From Clostridia bacterium (GTDB lineage: Bacteria; Bacillota; Clostridia; Lachnospirales; Anaerotignaceae), in assembly GCA_009929735.1 (NCBI GenBank), contig RZZU01000021.1, forward strand, positions 1-43,530: a stretch of 43,530 bases of DNA, given 5' to 3'. Both the position numbers and the translations under genes were made by a program. The notes under the pieces are model-generated. The model saw only the letters and a program-made list of their open reading frames with translations. It searched no databases and was not told the DNA's origin. Shown piece after piece: positions 16,797 through 23,544 of this stretch; within the stretch, counting starts at the first letter, position 1; the number at the start of each line of letters is the position of its first letter.

Positions 16797-18233
16797 ATGG
16801 AAAATAGCTTGTTTGAAAAACTCCCTGAAGATTTGCGCAGTATACTCCTAAAGGAGTTACTTCAAAATCCCTTTATGGGAATCAACATTACAGATGGAAA
16901 TGGGAAAGTCCTTTTTCTTAATAAAACCCATTATAAAATAACGGGGCATCCACCAGAACTATATATTGGACGAACGATGGAACAAATAACAGACGAGGGT
17001 TTAATATCTGAGTCAGCCACATTAATCACTCTAAAAACAAAAAAAACTACATATATAAGTCAAATTTCATCCCATAAAAACCGCTTTTTCCAGGTAACGG
17101 CGATTCCTGTTATGGATGATAGGGGTGAAATCAAATACGTCATCAACTATTTGATTGAAGTTTCAGATTTAGTAGAATTACGTAACCAACTTCATGATGC
17201 GCATATACATAATCAGCAATTGATAAATAATAATGAGCTTCTTCGTAAAAAACTGAATCATTCTGGCGAATTGGTTTACCAAAGTACTGTCATGCAAAAT
17301 GTTGTAGAAGCCGCTGCAAAAGTTGCTGAACATGATGTTTCTGTCTTAATTACAGGGCCTTCCGGTGCAGGCAAGGAAGTGATTGCAAATCTATTGCACG
17401 TCTATAGCAACCGCTGTAAAGCACCTTTTATAAAGATCAACTGCGCTGCAATTCCTGAACAACTTTTGGAAAGCGAACTTTTCGGTTATGAGCCTGGAGC
17501 TTTTACAGGTAGTAATACAAAAGGAAAAAAAGGACTTATGGAAAGTGCTGATAAAGGTACGCTATTACTTGATGAAATTGGCGAATTACCCCTAAGTTTA
17601 CAATCAAAACTCCTTAGAGTTTTACAAAATCATAAACTTCGACATATCGGCGGCAACAAAGATATCGATGTTGATTTCCGTCTGATTACATCTACAAATG
17701 CAGATTTAGAGGCGATGATTCAGCAAAAAACCTTTCGAGAGGATTTATACTACCGACTCAATGTAATCGAGCTAAAAATGCCTGGTCTGGAGGAACGTAG
17801 AGAGGACATCGTATTATTAATCAACCACTTTTTGAATAGCTACAACGCAAAACATAATACAAACAAAACCTATCAAAAGGAAGCACTGCTTTACTTAACA
17901 TCATGCAATTATCCTGGCAACGTGCGTGAGCTGCAAAATATTGTAGAAAGAACTGTGGTCATGAGTACGGGCGTCATTATCACTTTGGCGGATGCGCAGC
18001 TAGCAGCAGGACATTTAAAACCTGCATCACAAGAGAACATTCTTTCGGACACGCTTTTTGTGGATATTGAAAATGGAAAGTGTTTAAAGGAATTGGTTGC
18101 AGATTATGAAAAGGGGATTCTTGCACAATACCAAAAAAAATATAGGAGTGGAGCAAAAATGGCAGAAGCTCTTCAAACAGATCAGTCTACGATTTCCAGA
18201 AAACTTTCACGTTATAACATTTTAAGTGAGTAA
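16797..18233 (+). CDS. Sigma-54 dependent transcriptional activator (PAS-AAA+-HTH)
   Basis: A 478-aa bacterial enhancer-binding protein. An N-terminal PAS domain (about residues 20-125; NITDGNGKVLFLNKTHYKIT) probably senses a small ligand. The AAA+ domain (about 158-395) has Walker A GPSGAGKE (187-194), an intact GAFTGS loop (234-239) that contacts sigma-54, Walker B GTLLLDEIGE (254-263) and the arginine-finger region REDLYYRLNV. The C-terminal helix-turn-helix (about 450-478, MAEALQTDQSTISRKLSRY) is of the TyrR/PrpR-like type. It lies before, and in the same direction as, an operon with a -24/-12 promoter and four repeated palindromes, so it very likely activates that operon. Confidence 0.95.
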   Translation: MENSLFEKLPEDLRSILLKELLQNPFMGINITDGNGKVLFLNKTHYKITGHPPELYIGRTMEQITDEGLISESATLITLKTKKTTYISQISSHKNRFFQVTAIPVMDDRGEIKYVINYLIEVSDLVELRNQLHDAHIHNQQLINNNELLRKKLNHSGELVYQSTVMQNVVEAAAKVAEHDVSVLITGPSGAGKEVIANLLHVYSNRCKAPFIKINCAAIPEQLLESELFGYEPGAFTGSNTKGKKGLMESADKGTLLLDEIGELPLSLQSKLLRVLQNHKLRHIGGNKDIDVDFRLITSTNADLEAMIQQKTFREDLYYRLNVIELKMPGLEERREDIVLLINHFLNSYNAKHNTNKTYQKEALLYLTSCNYPGNVRELQNIVERTVVMSTGVIITLADAQLAAGHLKPASQENILSDTLFVDIENGKCLKELVADYEKGILAQYQKKYRSGAKMAEALQTDQSTISRKLSRYNILSE

Positions 18234-18265
18234 GGTTGATTTAAGATCATCAAAACCATGAAAAA

Positions 18266-18419
18266 TGCACATTTGCAAGATATATGCGAAAATGCATGAA
18301 TTTTTGCAGATGTGCAATGGTTATAATAGAATCCCCATATGATTACGTTTTCATTGAAAGCCCCATTTTGATTTTGTTAAGACTTTCTATTCCCTTCTCA
18401 ATAATTATGCATTTTTGCA
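18266..18419. promoter_or_regulatory. Four TGCA-N4-TGCA elements, probable enhancer sites
   Basis: Sites lie at 18266-18277 (TGCACATTTGCA), 18285-18296 (TGCGAAAATGCA, one mismatch), 18305-18316 (TGCAGATGTGCA) and 18408-18419 (TGCATTTTTGCA). The first three are spaced 19 and 20 bp centre to centre, i.e. on one face of the helix. They lie about 200-345 bp before the -24/-12 promoter, a usual enhancer distance for sigma-54 activators. The pattern is seen directly; binding by the adjacent regulator is inference. Confidence 0.7.
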
Positions 18420-18610
18420 AGGAAATATCCCATATTTTACGCCATCCCCTCTAATTTTCCGACAAAAAAATATAATCAGTGTTAAAAATATATTTTTCCC
18501 ATATCACATTTCAATTCAAGATATTAAACTTTCGATTTTTTGCACAAGTAAATCACGGTTTTTTAATAAAGTTTCGTTTTTTTTGTTTTAATTTCTTTAA
18601 AAATATAGTT

Positions 18611-18627
18611 TTGGTATAAAATGTGCT
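18611..18627 (+). promoter_or_regulatory. Sigma-54 (-24/-12) promoter
   Basis: TTGGTATAAAATGTGCT has the invariant GG (18613-18614) and GC (18625-18626) separated by exactly ten bases, as in TGGCAC-N5-TTGCA. It stands 93 bases before the amidohydrolase start and downstream of the gene for a GAFTGS-type activator. Confidence 0.72.
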
Positions 18628-18719
18628 CTATTATTTAGCATCGCGATAAATATTATTATGCTATTCAACGTTGTTACTGAACAAATGAATTTGAACAAAT
18701 TAAGAAGGAGCTGTTTTAA

Positions 18720-19988
18720 ATGTATCTTTGTGACTTAAAAAGAGTGGAAGACAAAATCAAAACTTTTGCTAAATTTGGCGATGCAGGCCATGGTGGTATT
18801 ACAAGGTATTCCCTTTCTCCCGAAGCGATCCAAGCTAGAGATGAATTTGTAAGAAGAATGGCAGCTATCGGTGCAACAATTGAAACTGATGACTTGGCAA
18901 ATATGTATGCTACCATTCAAGGTTCTGATCCAAATGCCAAAAGAATTGTAATGGGATCTCACTGTGATTCAGTAAAAAACGGTGGAAACTATGATGGTAT
19001 TTTGGGTGTTATGGGTGCTATGGAAGTATTAGAAACAGTAGTGGCAGAAAATATCCCTCACAGACACCCCTTAACCGCAATGATTTGGACCAACGAAGAG
19101 GGCTCTGAATTTCCTCCTTGCATGATGAGTTCTGGAACTGTTTCCTATGACTATATGCCAGAAAGATTTAGAGATAATTTTGAATTTAATAAAATGATGG
19201 CTTCCAGATCCATCTTAGATCCAGAAATGACTTTTGGAGAAAAATTGTCCACATTTAAATATAAAGGAGAAAAGGCTAACAGAATCAATCCCGATCAATA
19301 CAAAGCCATGTTTGAACTTCATATTGAACAGGGTCCTATTCTGGAAGACGCAGGAAAAGATGTTGGCGTTGTAACCTGCGTACTTGGCCAAATGTTATAC
19401 AGAATAAAGTTCTACGGGCAAGCAGCCCATGCCGGCACATTCCCTATGAAAAAAAGAAAAGATGCTTTTCATGCAGCTTCTGAAGCACTTTGCTATTTGC
19501 ACGAAGAAATTGACAAACTGGGGCATGAAGACTTGGTATACACAACGGGTGAAGTTGTAATCCATCCTTGTGTAAACACAGTTATCCCGGATTTCTTCGA
19601 TTTTTCTATCGATGTAAGACATGAAAACCCCGAAGTTCTTAATCAGGTTCGTGAAATTCTTGCAACACTTGAAACAAGAGAGTGGCAAGGATGTAAGTGT
19701 GAAGTTGTTCTTGGCTGGAACAGGGATACCGTTTACTTTGATGAAAAATTGATTGGCTATGTTAGAGAAGCAGTAGCAGCATCAGATATTCCTTATATGG
19801 AAATTAATTCTGGCGCCGGCCACGATGCACAATATATTTCTTACATGATTCCTACTACAATGATTTTTGTTGTATCCAAAGACGGTCTGTCACATACAGA
19901 AGTAGAATACTCTACTCCTGAACAATGTACAAATGGCATAAGCATTATGTTAAATGCGGTTTTGAATGCGGACAAAGCAGAGGATTAA
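18720..19988 (+). CDS. M20-type amidohydrolase, hydantoinase/carbamoylase family
   Basis: A 422-aa dinuclear-metal amidohydrolase of the N-carbamoyl-L-amino acid hydrolase / allantoate amidohydrolase / beta-ureidopropionase group. Metal-site motifs are GSHCDSV (His81), GGNYDGILGV (Asp92), TNEEGSEF (Glu126/127), HIEQGP (His201) and DGLSHTEVEYST (His392). The dimer-domain motif AAHAGTFPM (about 236-243) and SGAGHDAQ (His368), which bind substrate, are also present. It likely removes a carbamoyl or similar amide group from a small molecule in the cytoplasm. Exact substrate is unknown. AAGGAG lies about nine bases before ATG 18720. First gene of the sigma-54 operon with two membrane proteins downstream. 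Confidence 0.92.
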   Translation: MYLCDLKRVEDKIKTFAKFGDAGHGGITRYSLSPEAIQARDEFVRRMAAIGATIETDDLANMYATIQGSDPNAKRIVMGSHCDSVKNGGNYDGILGVMGAMEVLETVVAENIPHRHPLTAMIWTNEEGSEFPPCMMSSGTVSYDYMPERFRDNFEFNKMMASRSILDPEMTFGEKLSTFKYKGEKANRINPDQYKAMFELHIEQGPILEDAGKDVGVVTCVLGQMLYRIKFYGQAAHAGTFPMKKRKDAFHAASEALCYLHEEIDKLGHEDLVYTTGEVVIHPCVNTVIPDFFDFSIDVRHENPEVLNQVREILATLETREWQGCKCEVVLGWNRDTVYFDEKLIGYVREAVAASDIPYMEINSGAGHDAQYISYMIPTTMIFVVSKDGLSHTEVEYSTPEQCTNGISIMLNAVLNADKAED

Positions 19989-20021
19989 CGAACAGATGTC
20001 TTTCAATTAGAAAAACATTCA

Positions 20022-20049
20022 CTCGGTGGGACTTTCTCACCCCACCGAG
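20022..20049 (+). promoter_or_regulatory. Hairpin between amidohydrolase and membrane protein genes
   Basis: Perfect 9-bp stem CTCGGTGGG / CCCACCGAG with a ten-base loop, not followed by a T tract. It lies in the 112-base gap of the operon, so it more likely sets mRNA stability or processing between the genes than full termination. Confidence 0.6.
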
Positions 20050-20100
20050 AATTACTTTTGCCAAGGCTTGTGCAGCCTTATCATTTGAAAGGAGCGTATT

Positions 20101-20844
20101 ATGGATTCATATTTATTAATGGCCGATACAATGACAAATAAGGCATATCTTGATGTTGCCAATTCCCCCATGATGTGGGCAGTGGTAATTCCTACTGTTA
20201 TTATGGTTTGTATCCAAGCTTATATTTTCATACGAGATGCGATTAAAGCAGGCCCTATTGTAGGTCTAACAAAACAAGATACCAAAGAAGCAATGCGGGC
20301 GGGTGCCATTTGCTCTATCGGACCTGGTCTCTCAATGTTTACAGTTATGATTGCTTTAATGAGTATTTTAGGTGGTCCCTTTGCTTGGTTGCGTCTTTCT
20401 ATTATTGGTACCATTACAACAGAAATGCTGGGCGCAACAGCAGGCGCAACAGCAATGGGCGTTGACTTAGGTGGTCTGGATTATGGCATCACTGCATTCT
20501 CCTGTTCTGTTTGGGTTATTACATTGAACACATGGGGCTTCTTTATCGTAAACCTCTTATTTGCTCACAAAATGGAAAAAGTTAAAATGGCTGTAGAACG
20601 CCACGATGCACATATGTTTGACGCTGTTGGTCTTTGCGTAATGATTGGTTGTGTGGCTATGTTCCTCGCTGGACAAATGGTTGGCGGCACCGGCAAGTTT
20701 ATTGCAGCAATCGCAGGTTTTGTTATCATGACAATTTTAGTTCGGATTTCTGAAAAATATCCAAAACTAAAAGAATACAACCTCGGTCTTGCTATGTTGG
20801 CGGCAATTTTCATTGCACAGTTTGTTGTTCAAATAGGAGGTTGA
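20101..20844 (+). CDS. DUF5058 family integral membrane protein
   Basis: A 247-aa protein with about six to seven membrane segments (about residues 25-45, 68-90, 95-125, 135-160, 175-200, 205-222 and 228-245). The conserved starts YLDVANSPMMWAVVIP and SIGPGLSMFTVMIALMSILG with GPFAWLRLSIIGT are what I recognise as DUF5058. Glycine- and alanine-rich helices (MLGATAGATAMGVDLGG) suggest a transport path. The family has no proven function. AAAGGAG lies before ATG 20101, and the partner gene starts four bases after its stop, so the two proteins probably form one complex carrying the substrate or product of the amidohydrolase. Confidence 0.85.
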   Translation: MDSYLLMADTMTNKAYLDVANSPMMWAVVIPTVIMVCIQAYIFIRDAIKAGPIVGLTKQDTKEAMRAGAICSIGPGLSMFTVMIALMSILGGPFAWLRLSIIGTITTEMLGATAGATAMGVDLGGLDYGITAFSCSVWVITLNTWGFFIVNLLFAHKMEKVKMAVERHDAHMFDAVGLCVMIGCVAMFLAGQMVGGTGKFIAAIAGFVIMTILVRISEKYPKLKEYNLGLAMLAAIFIAQFVVQIGG

Positions 20845-20848
20845 TACT

Positions 20849-21529
20849 ATGAGTAATGTTCACAATACTGAAGATGTTGATAAGAGATTTCATGAAGAAT
20901 ACACGGTTAAAATGATTAAGCGTGGACGTTTAACTACCTTAATTGCAGCTCTGCTTACTTTTATTCCAGCCCTATATTTATGGTTAGCATTGGGTTATAA
21001 ACCTTCTTGGAGTTTAATTGGGCAAGGTTGGGCTATTATTGTATCTTCTTATTTAATCATTTATTTTGTTGAACCTTTAGGATTTTATCCTGTTATGGGG
21101 TTATCAGGCATTTATATTGGGTATTTAGCAGGCAATATCCCATCTGTTCGTCTACCAGCCATGATTTCTGCACAAGTAGCAACAGGTTGTGAAGCAGGTA
21201 CAAAAAGAGGGGAATTGGTAGGTACAATCGCTATTGGTATGTCTGTATTTGTAAACTTAGCTTTCGTTACGCTTGCCGCAATTACCGGCGTTGCGATTTT
21301 AAATGTATTGCCACCCTTTATTGTTAGTGCTTTTGATTATACATTGCCTGCAATTTTAGGTGGTGTCATTGCGCAATATTTTAAGAAAAACAAAGTTTTT
21401 GTGCCTTTGATTTTAGCAATTTGTGTTGTATTGCAAAAAGCACCTTTGCCTAGCGTTGCAAAATTCCCTAGTGCAATTTTACTAAGCTTTTTTATTGGAT
21501 ATTTCTTATATAAATCAAAAAAGAAATAA
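20849..21529 (+). CDS. Integral membrane partner of DUF5058, 226 aa
   Basis: A small membrane protein with a cytoplasmic N-terminus (about 30 residues, acidic then basic) and about six membrane segments (30-52, 60-82, 85-105, 130-155, 160-185 and 190-220). Notable is the polar, conserved-looking middle part PSVRLPAMISAQVATGCEAG followed by TKRGELVGTI. I know no function for the family. The AGGAGG site overlaps the end of the DUF5058 gene and spacing is four bases, so equal synthesis of both chains is likely. Together they look like the two membrane subunits of an undescribed transporter. Confidence 0.8.
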   Translation: MSNVHNTEDVDKRFHEEYTVKMIKRGRLTTLIAALLTFIPALYLWLALGYKPSWSLIGQGWAIIVSSYLIIYFVEPLGFYPVMGLSGIYIGYLAGNIPSVRLPAMISAQVATGCEAGTKRGELVGTIAIGMSVFVNLAFVTLAAITGVAILNVLPPFIVSAFDYTLPAILGGVIAQYFKKNKVFVPLILAICVVLQKAPLPSVAKFPSAILLSFFIGYFLYKSKKK

Positions 21530-21587
21530 ACAATACTATGTAGTATAGAACTTCAAGTATTCCAAACTATAAATAGAAAATTCATTT

Positions 21588-21620
21588 GGGTGGCGGTGCT
21601 GAATTCCGCCGCCCGCCTTT
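21588..21620 (+). terminator. Terminator of the sigma-54 operon
   Basis: GGGTGGCGG / CCGCCGCCC hairpin (one G-T pair) with a short loop, followed by GCCTTTTCT, 58 bases after the last gene of the operon. Confidence 0.8.
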
Positions 21621-21713
21621 TCTATCAAGGTATATTTTCAAGATTAGATTGAAGCTATACCTTGGTAAAAAATCAAAAAGTATCAGGTGTTCTTATTTAG
21701 AAAGGATGATTCT

Positions 21714-22952
21714 ATGAACCAGACTTGCATAAAAATATTTTCCTTCAGGCCAGAGGATTACCGTAAAACAGAGAATTTTTTAAATCAAATGCTCCAAAAA
21801 GGTTGGCGTTTGCGTTGGTGTAAGGGAACCTTGGCCGGGTTTGTGCGAACCGAAAATAAAAATCTACACTATATTGTAGACCCTTACGCAGTATCATCTA
21901 TTTTTAATCTTAGAAAATTTCCAAAATCTCGATTAAACGAATATATGGAAAATGGCTGGTATGCTATAGGTAAAAGTAAAGGGTGTTATATTTTTTGCAG
22001 TGACAATACAAATCCGAAAATTCCGGACTTAGAAGAAGGTTTGGAAGAATCTGTGAAAAAGACCTGCTTCATAGCATCACTTGTGTTAGCGGCCATACTT
22101 ACAATTGTACTTATAAAATTATTCACTACCCCCGCCATATTATACTGTATACTTCTTACCGATATTTATATTGTATTAACGGGAGTGATAGTATTTTTGA
22201 TTATTTATCACATCATAAATGCAATTTTACTGAAACAATCAAAGAATCGTTCGGTATATATCGATAGCAAAAGATACCTCATTCATGATGCAATGATATT
22301 TATCTTCTTCATTTTAGCGATACTCTTACAGGCAAGGAATCAAAGTTCTATACTGAGCTATTTGCTTCTTCCTATTCTTGTTGTTGCGATTGGGTCTATT
22401 GTTTTAATCACTGTATCAAAACGATCAAAAACACCCCAAGAAAACAATAAAAGGTTGATTCCTGTAATTTGTGTTATGGGGCTGATCCTATTCATACTAA
22501 TTCCTTTATCTGTGCATCGTTTGCAGGAAAATAGTATGATGAATGAAAAAAAAGAAGCAGACCAATTGCTTACGAAAAGTTACCTTTTACCTGTTGCGCA
22601 TCTCAATGATTTTGTATCTGTAACTGGTTTTAAAAATGCCATTAAAGAAAATAATTCAATATTAGGAAATAATATGATCTATGCCGAAGAATTACAAGAT
22701 TTGTCTATATTTACTAATCGTACAAAAATGAAGTCAAATATGCTGGCCAAACCAATTTTCAACTATTTATTCATTCAAACGCAAAAGGAACAAAATGAAT
22801 ATTTCAAACAGAATAGCCTTTATGGTATTACGTATTATAGCTTGGAAAATACAAATATTATTTTATATCAGAACAACAACATTGTTTATCTCTGCACCCC
22901 TCCTGCCGGTGTATCAAAGCAACAAGTTTTAGAACTCCTGCTTTCTTACTAG
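21714..22952 (+). CDS. DUF2812 domain membrane protein
   Basis: A 412-aa protein. The N-terminal ~110 residues match DUF2812 (FSFRPEDYRKTENFLNQMLQ, KGWRL---KGTLAGF, YIVDPY, EYMENGWYAIGKSKGCYIF). It is followed by four to six membrane helices (about 115-275) and an extracytoplasmic C-terminal domain (about 285-410). DUF2812 genes usually follow a PadR-type repressor gene; none is present here. Function unknown. A GTG 27 bases earlier is open, but AGAAAGGA before ATG 21714 sets the start. Confidence 0.85.
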   Translation: MNQTCIKIFSFRPEDYRKTENFLNQMLQKGWRLRWCKGTLAGFVRTENKNLHYIVDPYAVSSIFNLRKFPKSRLNEYMENGWYAIGKSKGCYIFCSDNTNPKIPDLEEGLEESVKKTCFIASLVLAAILTIVLIKLFTTPAILYCILLTDIYIVLTGVIVFLIIYHIINAILLKQSKNRSVYIDSKRYLIHDAMIFIFFILAILLQARNQSSILSYLLLPILVVAIGSIVLITVSKRSKTPQENNKRLIPVICVMGLILFILIPLSVHRLQENSMMNEKKEADQLLTKSYLLPVAHLNDFVSVTGFKNAIKENNSILGNNMIYAEELQDLSIFTNRTKMKSNMLAKPIFNYLFIQTQKEQNEYFKQNSLYGITYYSLENTNIILYQNNNIVYLCTPPAGVSKQQVLELLLSY

Positions 22953-23057
22953 TTGACAACAAAACTGTGCAGACGGATTGTGGATGATAGTCAATAAAGT
23001 AGACACGAGGCACGCATCTGTGGAAAGGTATAAGTGTTAAAATTGAAGATGACAATC

Positions 23058-23267
23058 ATGATACGAATTGCGGCAGTGGATGATGAGATGCATGTGCTGA
23101 ATAGGTTTGAATGAATGGTACTGAAAAACAATGAGATTGGGCGAAAGGTTGAGGCAACAAATGATGCGTTAAAACTTTTAAATTCGTATCACACAAAAAT
23201 CTTGAAAAAATATGTTTCTATAGCCGTTAGTTCAATTATTGATCAAACGGCTATTCTTTTACGTTGA
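23058..23267 (+). pseudogene. Response regulator receiver fragment with internal stop
   Basis: The frame from ATG 23058 reads MIRIAAVDDEMHVLNRFE, a TGA stop at 23112-23114, then MVLKNNEIGRKVEATNDALK and LLNSY. This is the start of a two-component receiver domain: hydrophobic strand, the acidic pair DDE and first helix. The phosphorylation-site strand and the output domain are missing. It is a dead remnant placed just before the LAL-type regulator gene. Confidence 0.7.
23220..23262 (+). terminator. Rho-independent terminator
   Basis: Arms ATAGCCGTT and AACGGCTAT with a 17-base loop, followed by TCTTTTA. It overlaps the end of the response regulator remnant frame. Confidence 0.75.
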
Positions 23268-23391
23268 AGCCGTTAATTCAGTGACTTAATGTCCTAATTA
23301 ATTTTTTTTTGCAAACACCCTTGTTCGTTTGTAATCTTTTTTAAATGGAAGTATACTGTAAATAAAAAGCAGGATACAGTGAGTTACCAAT

Positions 23392-23544
23392 ATGAAGTAT
23401 ATTTGTGCATTCGAGGTGGCTGCCCAATGGGAAATTAGCGGCACAATGATTCACTACGATTGTGTGGAAGGATGTATTCCGGCAGATGCCATGAACCAAC
23501 AGATTGAAAATAAAAGCGTGGCAAGGTTTTGGGAGGCTATGTGG
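23392..23544 (+). pseudogene. In-frame HTH_17-like relic upstream of the LAL regulator
   Basis: The 51 codons before the chosen start read MKYICAFEVAAQWEISGTMI, HYDCVEGCIP and so on. This resembles small excisionase-type helix-turn-helix proteins (YI-VKEAAEKW-IS-R-V---C-EGRIPGA), but the second helix is corrupted and the tail is lost. It continues without a stop into the regulator frame. It is either a relic or a real N-terminal extension; I favour relic because of the internal GGGAGG site. Confidence 0.5.

Noticed and set aside
20022..20049. Hairpin after the amidohydrolase as a full terminator
   Set aside because: No T tract follows and the next genes appear functionally linked without another promoter.
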